A stretch of 64,000 nucleotides of DNA, taken from contig CAUJIN010000041.1 of assembly GCA_963205495.1 (NCBI GenBank), forward strand, positions 1 to 64,000, written 5' to 3'. The notes under the pieces are model-generated. The model was not told the DNA's origin and made no database searches. It was given only the letters and a program-made list of their open reading frames with translations. The DNA comes from Pseudomonadota bacterium. Its GTDB lineage: Bacteria > Pseudomonadota > Gammaproteobacteria > Xanthomonadales > Xanthomonadaceae. Shown piece after piece: positions 8,684 through 18,574 of the stretch (positions are counted from its first letter, which is position 1; each line of letters starts with the position of its first letter). The translations under genes and the position numbers were made by a program.

Positions 8684-11600
8684 GCGCTCCCAACGACTGG
8701 ACCCAAATCAATCTGTCCGAAAACGGGCGCAGCCTGATCGAAGCCAGCGCCGGCACCGGCAAAACCTGGACCATTGGCGTGCTCTACCTGCGCCTCTTGC
8801 TGGAGCGCGGCCTGTCGCCGCGGCGCATCATCGTCAGCACCTTCACCAACGCCGCCGCCGCCGAACTCGCCGAACGCCTGCGCGCCCGCCTCCTCTGGGC
8901 GCTGGGTGAGGCGCGGGCTTTTGGAGTAGCCGCCAGCGCCTCACCCCCCTGTAGGAGCGAGCTTGCTCGCGATGAATCCCGCGACGCCCGCGACGCCCCC
9001 GACCGCGCCTGGCTTCACGCCCGCTGGCAGGCTGATTCCTCGCAGTGTGCGCTGGACATGCAGTGCCTCCATGCCGCGCTGGCCGAATTCGATGCGGCGC
9101 CGATTTCCACCCTGCACGCACTGTGCTCGCGCATCCTGGCGGATCATCCGTTCGCTGCCGGCGCGCTGTTTCGCGGCCGCGAGATGATCGACGGCAAGAC
9201 GCTTGAATCGGCGCTGGCCGATGACCTGTGGCGCGTGGTTTCTCAGGGTGACGAGGGCGATGAGCTGGTCCGCCTGGCGCGTGAGGTCAATGCGGCGGAT
9301 CCCAAGAACCCCCTGAAGCGGAGCACGCTGTCGAAATACCTCCCCGTGCTGCTGCAGCCGAATGTGGTGGTGGATGCCGCGGACGGAGATGAGGTCCGTC
9401 GGATCGTCGAATCTTCGATCGGTGATGTCCCAGGCTGGGTCGACGCGGTGCGTACGGTCGCCTCGACTTCGGGGTTGGTGAATCTCACCCGCCGTGTGCC
9501 CAAAGCCTGGATTGCGTTGGCGAATGCCTTGGAGGTGCCAAACGGGGAGGTTTCCCCTGTGCTCAACGAGTACCTCAACGACCTGAAAGGTGCCGCGGAA
9601 GGCGGATATATCAGCAAGAACGGTCGCGGGCATCGGCTGGTGGAGCGGTTGCAATCCTCTTCCGTGGAAATTGCGGGCAGCGTTTCTGCGCTGGACGTGG
9701 ATATGGCATGCAATTCCGCGCTGCGCCACTTCCTCGCCGCCGCCCATCGCTGGTGCCAATCCGCCATGCAGGCGCGGCTGGAAGCGGCCAACCAGTCCAC
9801 CTTCGACCAGCTTCTGTATGCGGTGCGCGATGCCTTGGAGCCGCGCGATGGCCAGCGCGCGCTGGCCGATGCCCTGCACGCCGCCTGGCCCGTGGCGCTG
9901 GTGGACGAGTTCCAGGATACCGACCCGGTGCAGTTCGGCATCCTCGATGCGATCTATCGCGATGCCGACCACCAGCCGCGCGGTCGGCTGGTGATGATCG
10001 GCGATCCCAAGCAGGCGATCTATCGCTTCCGCGGCGGTGACGTGGAGGCCTACGAGCGCGCCCGCGCCGCCGTGCAGGAGGAGGACCGCCTCACGCTCGA
10101 CACCAACCATCGCTCCAGCCGCGCCTACGTGGAAGCGGTCAACGCCTTTTATGCCGCGACCGGTACGCGGCTGGGCCCGGAAGGATCGATGTCGCCCATC
10201 GCGTACCAGCCCGTGAAATCCAGCGCGCGGCGCGATGGTGAGCCGCTGCGCGATGCCGCCAGCGATGACCAGGTTTTACAACCGCTGGTGATCCACGAGC
10301 TGCCGGAAGAAAGCGCCGATGACACGCTGGAAGCGATGGCGCTGCGCGCCTGCGCGGGGCAGATCGTGCGGGCACTGTCGGAAGACGGTTACCGCATCGG
10401 CACGCGCGCCCTGCGGCCCGGGGATATCGCGGTACTGCTGCCAAGCCATGCGCAGATCGCCAAACTTGCGTCCCTGCTCAAGGCGCGCGGTGTGCCCTGT
10501 GTGGCGGTGTCACAAGCCAGCGTGTTCGATTCCGGCACCGCGCGCGAGCTGCGCCTGCTGCTGCACGCGGCGATTCATCCCGAAGATCCGCGCGCGCTGC
10601 GCGCCGCGCTGGTGACGCGCCTGTGGGGTGGCAGCCTGGCCAGGGTGCAGGCGCTGGGTCGCGATGCCGCGGCCTGGGATGCCGAAGCCAGCCGATTCCA
10701 TCGCCTGCACGAACTGCTCACCGCAGGCGGGCCGCTGGCGGTGGTGAATCAGATCCTCATTCAACGCGCTGCCCACCTGCTCGATACCGTGGAGGGCGAG
10801 CGCATGCTCACCGACCTGCGTCACCTGGGCGAGCTGTTGCAGGAGGCGTGGGAAAGCTGCGGCGGTGGCGAGCGGTTGATGGCGTGGTTCGCCGACCAGA
10901 TGCAGGGCGGCGCTGAGGGAGCCGATGCCGCCGACAGCCGCGCCCTGCGGCTGGAATCCGACGCCGAGCGGGTCAAATTGATGACCCTGCACGTCAGCAA
11001 GGGACTGGAGTTCGGTGTGGTGTTTTTGCCGCTGATGTGGAAGCACGCACGCCCGCAAGTGGCCAAGACGTCCGCGCATCTGTTGGCCGCCCCCGACGGC
11101 AAGACCAGGCATCTGGTGGAGGGCGTGGCGAAGGAACAGGTGAAGCAGCAGGAGTTCGAGGAGCGCTTCCGCATTCTCTATGTTGCCCTGACCCGCGCCA
11201 TCTACGCCTGCCACGTGTTCGCGCTGGCGTCCGGGGTGAAGGGCAGCCCCAAGGATGCGCCGCTCAATATGCTGAACCTTGCTGCGCTGTGGCCCGAGGG
11301 CTCCGACGCCCAGTCGCTGGTGGCCCGCCGTTCGGGGTGGGAGTGCTACGCGAATGCCGTCTGGCATCCGGGCGGTGAAGATTCGCAAACGCGGCAAGCG
11401 CGCGAGCGTCCCGCCGCGCCATCCGGCCCGTTGCCGCGCCGCCACAGTTTCAGTTCGCTGATCGGCGGCGGACGCTCGCAGTTGGCCGAAGAGGACCGGC
11501 CGGCCGAGGACGAGGAACTGATCGCGCCCGACGCGCCTTCAGGTCTTGACGAGGACGGCGCGGATCATTCGCCTGCGCTCTTGCAAGGAGCCACCTTCCA

Positions 11601-12375
11601 TGCAGGGCTCGATGCTCTGGCGGCGGTGGCCGGCGCTGACTTCGGCAACGCCGTACACGATCTCTTCGAACACCGGCCGCCGGGCCTGCCGTTCACCGCG
11701 CAGCGCGAATCCGTGCGGGCGGCGCTGAAGGCGCACGGCGTGCGCCCGCGCGAAGGAGATCTCGACGCCTTGGTCGAACCCCTAGCCGCCCGTTTGCAGG
11801 GCGTGCTGGAAGCCCGGCTGGGCGGAGCCGATGGCCCGCGCCTGATCGACCTCTCCGCCGCCGACATGCGCGCGGAAATGGAGTTCAACTATCGCCTCGA
11901 CGGCACCTCGCTGCGCGAACTGCGGCGCGCCTGCGAAGCCCACGGCGAGCGTGACCTGGTGCCGCGCCGCGAGCAGACTCTGGCCGGGCTGATGAACGGC
12001 AAGATCGATTTGATCTTTTCCCACGACGGCCGTTTCCACGTGCTCGACTACAAGGGCAACGACCTGTCCCAGGGCACGCGACCCCGCCTGGAACACTACG
12101 CGCCGGAACCGCTGGAAGTGGCCATGCACCACGCCAACTACCGCTTTCAGGCACTGCTGTATGCGGTGGCGCTGGAGCGCTACCTGCGCGAACGCCTGGG
12201 TGCCGGCTACCTCCGCGCGCGGCATCTGGGCGACGCCTGGTATCTGTTCATTCGCGCGACGGGACTGTCGCTGCCCGACGGCACGCCCTGCGGCGTATGG
12301 CGGCACCGTTTCGATGATGCCCTGCTGGATGCCGTGCAGTCGGTTCTGGGTGCCGACCTCCGGGAGGCCGCATGA
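8680..12375 (+). CDS. recB: exodeoxyribonuclease V beta subunit RecB
   Basis: RecB is the 3'-5' helicase and the only nuclease of RecBCD. The 1231 residues include Walker A (EASAGTGKTWT, about residue 22), the Walker B/motif II DEFQDTDPVQF (about 409), motif III (GDPKQAIYRFRGGD), motif V/VI (LMTLHVSKGLEF, FRILYVALTRA) and a C-terminal nuclease centre: D1110 in GKIDLIF, and D1123 and K1125 in LDYKGN, matching the D/D/K triad of E. coli RecB. Residues 91-98 (CRSELARD) are encoded by an intragenic REP-like palindrome and sit in a loop before the conserved ISTLHALCSRIL segment. Both ends overlap neighbours by 4 bp. Confidence 0.96.
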   Translation: MSAPNDWTQINLSENGRSLIEASAGTGKTWTIGVLYLRLLLERGLSPRRIIVSTFTNAAAAELAERLRARLLWALGEARAFGVAASASPPCRSELARDESRDARDAPDRAWLHARWQADSSQCALDMQCLHAALAEFDAAPISTLHALCSRILADHPFAAGALFRGREMIDGKTLESALADDLWRVVSQGDEGDELVRLAREVNAADPKNPLKRSTLSKYLPVLLQPNVVVDAADGDEVRRIVESSIGDVPGWVDAVRTVASTSGLVNLTRRVPKAWIALANALEVPNGEVSPVLNEYLNDLKGAAEGGYISKNGRGHRLVERLQSSSVEIAGSVSALDVDMACNSALRHFLAAAHRWCQSAMQARLEAANQSTFDQLLYAVRDALEPRDGQRALADALHAAWPVALVDEFQDTDPVQFGILDAIYRDADHQPRGRLVMIGDPKQAIYRFRGGDVEAYERARAAVQEEDRLTLDTNHRSSRAYVEAVNAFYAATGTRLGPEGSMSPIAYQPVKSSARRDGEPLRDAASDDQVLQPLVIHELPEESADDTLEAMALRACAGQIVRALSEDGYRIGTRALRPGDIAVLLPSHAQIAKLASLLKARGVPCVAVSQASVFDSGTARELRLLLHAAIHPEDPRALRAALVTRLWGGSLARVQALGRDAAAWDAEASRFHRLHELLTAGGPLAVVNQILIQRAAHLLDTVEGERMLTDLRHLGELLQEAWESCGGGERLMAWFADQMQGGAEGADAADSRALRLESDAERVKLMTLHVSKGLEFGVVFLPLMWKHARPQVAKTSAHLLAAPDGKTRHLVEGVAKEQVKQQEFEERFRILYVALTRAIYACHVFALASGVKGSPKDAPLNMLNLAALWPEGSDAQSLVARRSGWECYANAVWHPGGEDSQTRQARERPAAPSGPLPRRHSFSSLIGGGRSQLAEEDRPAEDEELIAPDAPSGLDEDGADHSPALLQGATFHAGLDALAAVAGADFGNAVHDLFEHRPPGLPFTAQRESVRAALKAHGVRPREGDLDALVEPLAARLQGVLEARLGGADGPRLIDLSAADMRAEMEFNYRLDGTSLRELRRACEAHGERDLVPRREQTLAGLMNGKIDLIFSHDGRFHVLDYKGNDLSQGTRPRLEHYAPEPLEVAMHHANYRFQALLYAVALERYLRERLGAGYLRARHLGDAWYLFIRATGLSLPDGTPCGVWRHRFDDALLDAVQSVLGADLREAA
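8950..8973 (+). repeat. REP-like palindrome inside recB
   Basis: TGTAGGAGCGAGCTTGCTCGCGAT is a canonical proteobacterial REP unit of the Pseudomonas/Xanthomonas type, normally extragenic (longer context not quoted). Here GCGAGC (8957-8962) pairs with GCTCGC (8965-8970) around a TT loop. The unit is read in frame by recB as CRSELARD. The recognition is from memory of the REP consensus. Confidence 0.75.
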
Positions 12376-14252
12376 ACGCGTTGATTGCCGGAGAACGCTT
12401 TGATTTTCGCGGGCGCACGCCCGCCGCGCCGCTGCCCGAGGTCTGGCGCGAGTTGGATCAGGCCATCTGGCGCTGGATGCTGGCCCACGGCGCGGACGAC
12501 ATCACCGCACGCGTCGCCGCTTGGACGAGCCATGCCGAAGGGCAGGGCCACAGCGCGCTGCCGCTGGATCGCCTGCAGGAAGACGCGGCATTGCCGAGGG
12601 GCGAGGCCCTGCGTGCTGCGCTTGCGCAGAGCGCCCTTGTCGCCGATGCGCGGCAGGTAAGCGCCCACGCTCAGCCGCTGGTGCTCGATGGCGAACACGT
12701 CTATCTGCAGCGCAACCATCGCGCCGAATGCGCCGTCGCGGACGCGCTGCGCCGACGCCGCCAGGGTGCGATCGAACCCGCGCGCCCGCTGACCGACGAC
12801 GACCTGTGCGCCCTGTTCAACGGCAGCTGGAGCGAGCCCGAGGCGCGTCAGCGCGACGCCGTGCGCCAGGTGCTTGGCAAGCGCCTGATGGTGCTCACCG
12901 GCGGCCCCGGTACCGGCAAGACCACCACCGTGCTGCGCATGCTGCTGGGCCTGTCGCGCGAACACGAGGCGACCTCGGAGCGCCTGCCGCAGCTGCATAT
13001 CGCCGCGCCCACCGGCAAGGCCGCGCAGCGCCTGAGCGAATCCCTGCGCAGCGGCGCGGACCGGCTTTGCGCCGCAAGCCAGCCCCTCGATGCGGCCTGG
13101 ATGCCGCACCTGCGCGCGGTGCTGGCGGCGGAGTCCGGCACCGTGCATCGCCTCCTCGGCAACCGCGGCCGCCACGGCGGCTACCGCTACCGCGCCGACG
13201 AGCCATTGCCGGCCGATATCGTGGTGGTGGACGAAGCCTCGATGCTCGATCTGGGTCTCTTGCGCGCCCTGCTCGATGCCCTGCGCGAGGATGCCGTGCT
13301 GGTGCTGGTCGGCGATGCCGACCAGCTCACTTCGGTCGGCACCGGTTCGGTGATGATGGATATCGTGCAGGCGCTGGAAACCGATCCGCGCGGCGACCTG
13401 GTGCGGCTCTCCCACTGCTTCCGCGCCGACGTCACCCTGGTGCCGATCAACGAAGCCGTGCGCGCGGGGGATTCCCCCGCGTTCGGGCACGCCATGGCCG
13501 CGGCTGCGGCAAAAACCGCCGCCAACGGGCGGCGCGCTGCGACGTATCACGCGGTGCCGGACACCGCCGCCCTGCGCCGCCGCCTCGTCGCGTGGGCGCG
13601 CAGCCTGCAAAGCGCGCTGGCCGAGGTGGATGTCGTGCGCCCCCTCGCCCCCGCATCCGCCGAACTTGCCGCAGTTCTGGATGCCCTGCGCCGGCAGCAG
13701 CTCCTGTGCGCGCTGCGCGAAGGCCCCTTCGGTGCAACGCAGGTCGCCGCCACCATCGCCGCGCGCCTGCGCGCCTGGGATGCCCTCGCGCCATGGGCCG
13801 GGCGTGCCTGGTATCCCGGCCGCGCCGTCATCGTCACCCGCAACGACCCCGCCGCGCGCCTCTACAACGGCGACGTCGGCCTGTGCGTCCTGGTGCAGGG
13901 CGAACACGGCGAACCGGTGCTCCAGGTCGCCTTCGACCCGGCCCCGGACACGGCGGGGGAGAACGCATCCGCCGCCGTTCGCCTCTTCGACCCCAACACC
14001 CTTCCCGCGCACGAGGATGCCTTCGCCCTGACCGTACACAAGAGCCAGGGCTCCGAATACGACCACGTCGCCGTCCTGCTGCCCCCCGACGCCGACTCAC
14101 CGCTGCTGGTGCGCCAGACCCTCTATACCGGCCTCTCCCGCGCCCGGCAGTCGGTCGAGCTATGGAGCGTCGATGCCTCCACCGACAGGGCCATCGGTAC
14201 CGCGCTGAGCCGGTTTGGGCGCTTGGCGGAGCGGGTGGTGGGGGGTGTTTGA
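12372..14252 (+). CDS. recD: exodeoxyribonuclease V alpha subunit RecD
   Basis: RecD is the 5'-3' helicase motor of RecBCD. The 626 residues show an N-terminal helical domain that contacts RecC, Walker A (VLTGGPGTGKTTTVLRML, near residue 175), the helicase motifs IAAPTGKAAQRLSESL and IVVVDEASMLD, VLVGDADQLTSVGTGSV, and the C-terminal motif FALTVHKSQGSEYDHVAVLLP typical of superfamily 1B. Length is close to the E. coli protein. ATG overlaps the TGA of recB. It is the last gene of the recCBD operon. The following 226 bases to the tRNA contain no convincing gene. Confidence 0.96.
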   Translation: MNALIAGERFDFRGRTPAAPLPEVWRELDQAIWRWMLAHGADDITARVAAWTSHAEGQGHSALPLDRLQEDAALPRGEALRAALAQSALVADARQVSAHAQPLVLDGEHVYLQRNHRAECAVADALRRRRQGAIEPARPLTDDDLCALFNGSWSEPEARQRDAVRQVLGKRLMVLTGGPGTGKTTTVLRMLLGLSREHEATSERLPQLHIAAPTGKAAQRLSESLRSGADRLCAASQPLDAAWMPHLRAVLAAESGTVHRLLGNRGRHGGYRYRADEPLPADIVVVDEASMLDLGLLRALLDALREDAVLVLVGDADQLTSVGTGSVMMDIVQALETDPRGDLVRLSHCFRADVTLVPINEAVRAGDSPAFGHAMAAAAAKTAANGRRAATYHAVPDTAALRRRLVAWARSLQSALAEVDVVRPLAPASAELAAVLDALRRQQLLCALREGPFGATQVAATIAARLRAWDALAPWAGRAWYPGRAVIVTRNDPAARLYNGDVGLCVLVQGEHGEPVLQVAFDPAPDTAGENASAAVRLFDPNTLPAHEDAFALTVHKSQGSEYDHVAVLLPPDADSPLLVRQTLYTGLSRARQSVELWSVDASTDRAIGTALSRFGRLAERVVGGV

Positions 14253-14478
14253 GGATGGTCGGTGCCAAAGTGTGATTTGCCGGTTTCTGGTCTTTTGTCC
14301 TGCGGTGGAATGTCTCGCGAACCTCTGGTCGTAGGTGTCGGAGCGTCACGCCGGCTTCTGGTCATTTGGCGCGAACGCGCCTGCAGGATCTGTCACAGAA
14401 ACCGTCACACGGCCGATTTCACGGGCGTGCTGCAGTGCGGCATTTTATCGAATTGCCTTTTGGATCAAAGGCTTGAGA

Positions 14479-14555
14479 TGGCGCGCCTGGAGGGATTCGA
14501 ACCCCCGACCAATGGCTTCGGAAGCCACTACTCTATCCGGCTGAGCTACAGGCGC
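14479..14555 (-). tRNA. tRNA-Arg (anticodon CCG)
   Basis: On the minus strand the 77 bases fold into a full cloverleaf: acceptor GCGCCTG/CAGGCGC, D stem GCTC/GAGT, anticodon stem GTGGC/GCCAT with loop TTCCGAA (anticodon CCG, reading CGG), and T arm GGGGG-TTCGAAT-CCCTC. The discriminator is G and the 3' CCA is encoded in the DNA. CGG is a heavily used Arg codon in GC-rich genomes. Confidence 0.97.
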
Positions 14556-14706
14556 GTGGTGCGGAACTTCCCGCTGCGGGCCACGGTGTTGCGCGGTGGC
14601 CGTGCTGCACGCCTGCGGGAGGCGCGCGGGGCGGGGCCGCACATTGTGCCATGGATGGGCGCTTTCGCGCGATGTCCGGGGCGCGGTCGCTCGATGCGGG
14701 GTGTCC

Positions 14707-14737
14707 GGGTGCGGGCCGGCGGGGCTGGCCCGCACCC
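14707..14737 (-). terminator. strong hairpin after the TM2-like gene, no T-run
   Basis: An 11-bp perfect stem (GGGTGCGGGCC with GGCCCGCACCC, 9-base loop) begins 10 bases after the stop codon of the minus-strand gene at 14748-14981. No T-tract follows on the minus strand, so it may slow or stabilise the transcript end rather than act as a classical intrinsic terminator. Confidence 0.45.
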
Positions 14738-14747
14738 AAGGCGCGGC

Positions 14748-14981
14748 TCAGCGCCGGTAGAGGGCGGCGTTGAGGCAGGAGAACACGCTCACGACGAACC
14801 ATCCGAACGGCAGGAGGCTCAGGGTCAAAAGCCAGGTGATGGCGAATCCGACGCAGGCGGTGAGAAACCACAGGATCGCCGAGACGAGGCGGCCCTGGAC
14901 GAGCTGGCCGAGGCCCGGGATGAACAGGCTGCAGATCGCGGCGATGACGTTGCCGGCGCTGCCTTGGCCGTTGGAACTCAT
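14748..14981 (-). CDS. small TM2-like membrane protein
   Basis: The gene encodes 77 residues with two to three hydrophobic segments: NVIAAICSLFIPGLGQLVQG, then SAILWFLTACVGFAITWLL and LSLLPFGWFVVSVFSC. The motif FIPGLGQLVQGR is the turn found in TM2/DUF5683-type small membrane proteins, so an inner-membrane location is expected. A ribosome site (AAGGAGT) lies 8 to 9 bases before the ATG, supporting this start. No partner gene is evident; the next gene on the same strand downstream is the tRNA. Function is unknown. Confidence 0.8.
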   Translation of the reverse strand: MSSNGQGSAGNVIAAICSLFIPGLGQLVQGRLVSAILWFLTACVGFAITWLLTLSLLPFGWFVVSVFSCLNAALYRR

Positions 14982-15117
14982 GGGCGGACTCCTTCGAAGA
15001 ATGCGGTGGATGGGTGCGATCCGGACGGCGGCGAGGGCCGGACGTGACGCATGCGGCTGTCATATCGGGGCGGATGGGGGAAAATGCCAGCCCGTCATTC
15101 CTCCGGGCGATACCTGC

Positions 15118-16062
15118 ATGGCGACTCGTCCCACTCGCGCTCGTTCAACTGCGGCTCCGGCAGAGGTCGTCGCGCGCACGACGGACGCGGTTCCCTGGCT
15201 GGGCGGAGTCTGGCGCGCGCTGTGCGGGCCGCATCCGCTGCGTGCCCTGCTGGCGCTGTGGCCGGCGTGGTGGGCGCTGTGGCTGGCGGCGGAGCGGTTT
15301 CCTCCCTGGCCGCAGTTTCTGCTGGTCACGCTGGCCGTGTGGCTGGCGCAGCCGCTCGGAGCGTTCCTCGGCGAACGGATCGGCGGCTGGCTCGATGCCG
15401 GAACGCGGAAGTCTTCGCCTTCGGCCCCTGCGGGCGAGGTGCTCCGAGGGCGCGATGCGCTGCTGTTCGCCGTGGCGCTGACGCTGGTCCTGGCGGGCGT
15501 GCTGCTGCTGGGCGGCGTGCTGGCGTTCTGGATGGGGCTGGGGGCGCTGGGGTTTGCGCTGGCGCATCCTTTCGTCCGGCGCTACAGCTATCTGGCGCAG
15601 GCGTTTCTGGGCGTGGCCTGTGGCTGGGCGGCGGCGGTGGCGTTTGCGGCGGTGCAGGGCGGCGTGTCTGCGCTGGGCTGGCTGCTGGCGTGCGCGGGCA
15701 GCCTGTGGATGATCGGGTGCCTGCTCTGGCAGGCGATGGCCGATCGCGCCGAGGACCTTCGCTGCGGGCGCCGCTCCACGGCGATCCTTCTGGGGGAGAT
15801 GGATCTTCCGGCGCTGGCGCTGGTGTCCGGTGGCGCGCTGGTGGCGCTGGTGCTGGTGGGGCACCGTGCGCCGTTGGCAATGGGCTACCTGGCCGGTCTG
15901 GTGCTGGCTGCGCTGCTGGCGGGCGTGCAGTTCTGGCTGGCGCGCGGGCGCGGGCGGGAGGACTGCCTGCGCGCGCTGGCGCTGGGGAATGCGTCCGGGG
16001 CGGCGGTGCTCGCCGGCATCGTTCTGGCCAAGGTGCTCGGGGGCGCGCAAGGGCTCGCGTAG
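15118..16062 (+). CDS. UbiA-superfamily membrane protein lacking catalytic Asp motifs
   Basis: The 314-residue protein is mostly hydrophobic, with about eight to nine membrane segments. It aligns by eye with 4-hydroxybenzoate polyprenyltransferase UbiA: ALWPAWWALWLAAE near residue 48, HPFVRRYSYLAQAFLGVACGW in the middle, and QAMADRAEDLRCGRRSTAIL near residue 210. However, the first aspartate-rich motif of UbiA (NDYxDRxxD) is replaced by GAFLGERIGGWLDAGTRKS, and the YDTxYAM part of the second motif is degenerate (CLLWQAMADRAED). Prenyl-diphosphate/Mg binding should therefore be lost or altered. The ATG at 15118 gives a normal UbiA length; the ribosome site is weak. The gene converges on mnmG. 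Confidence 0.8.
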   Translation: MATRPTRARSTAAPAEVVARTTDAVPWLGGVWRALCGPHPLRALLALWPAWWALWLAAERFPPWPQFLLVTLAVWLAQPLGAFLGERIGGWLDAGTRKSSPSAPAGEVLRGRDALLFAVALTLVLAGVLLLGGVLAFWMGLGALGFALAHPFVRRYSYLAQAFLGVACGWAAAVAFAAVQGGVSALGWLLACAGSLWMIGCLLWQAMADRAEDLRCGRRSTAILLGEMDLPALALVSGGALVALVLVGHRAPLAMGYLAGLVLAALLAGVQFWLARGRGREDCLRALALGNASGAAVLAGIVLAKVLGGAQGLA

Positions 16063-16125
16063 ATAGCGCGATCGGCGCATCCGAAACGCGAGCCGTCGGC
16101 CGCGCAGGGCCGAACGGCGCCCGAC

Positions 16126-18021
<1,896 letters not shown>

Positions 18022-18574
18022 GACAGATTCTGACGCAATGCGTCGCAAATGACTGATTTTCGTGGTTGGAACGATTCCTGCAACAGCAAGGCTGCACCCG
18101 TGCCGGCAGGCACTCGGTGGATCGCAAGGCTAGCAGCGCAAAGCGCGTACCGGAACGATCCATCGCCGTGCTGATCGAGTTGGACAGGGATCGATCGGCG
18201 CGTCACGGGGACGCAGCCGGCGTCAGCACATCGGCGACCGGCAAATCCATCCACTTTTCCGATTCCGGAAAAGCCGAACCCCCGCTTGCGGCAGCACCGC
18301 AAGCGGGGGTTCTTTTCAAGTCGGCGCCCGACGGTCTTGGTGGAACAGGGGGAATCCAGGACAGACCATTGTCGGGCGCCGAACAGGCGGTGAAGCTTTC
18401 GGTGGCTTCCAGACGACGTCGCAAACGGACGCTGGAGGTCACTTGCGGCAAATCATGCCGAGGCTTTGGGGGGCACGCAAGACGCTTCTGGCCATGAATC
18501 GATCGGGATTGTGACTGTGTTCACGATCATGAAGACGAACGGCCGCGCATCCGGGATTCGCGGCCGGCTGCTCG
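18022..18574. other. 553-bp intergenic region with structured elements
   Basis: No convincing protein gene is visible here. The region carries a 7-bp hairpin (CTTTTCC/GGAAAAG, 18254-18273), an intrinsic terminator on the + strand (18277-18316) and a GGCCGCG/CGCGGCC hairpin (18541-18565) close to the end of the minus-strand lipoprotein gene. An open frame at 18066-18497 has no family resemblance, runs straight through the terminator and is probably not real. The 5' part must hold the mnmG promoter, but no clear -35/-10 pair stands out. Confidence 0.5.
18277..18316 (+). terminator. intrinsic terminator without an upstream + strand gene
   Basis: AACCCCCGCTTGCGG (18277-18291) pairs perfectly with CCGCAAGCGGGGGTT (18297-18311) around a 5-base loop and is followed by CTTTT on the + strand. 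The nearest + strand gene ends at 16062, beyond the minus-strand mnmG gene. The terminator therefore most likely ends a short untranslated transcript starting in the mnmG upstream region. Confidence 0.75.

Noticed and set aside
14456..14473. Terminator of tRNA-Arg
   Set aside because: GCCTTT/AAAAGGC forms a short stem, but no T-tract follows on the minus strand; too weak to call.
18066..18497. 143-codon + strand frame upstream of the lipoprotein gene end
   Set aside because: It runs through a strong terminator at 18277-18316 and has no ribosome site or homology that I recognise.
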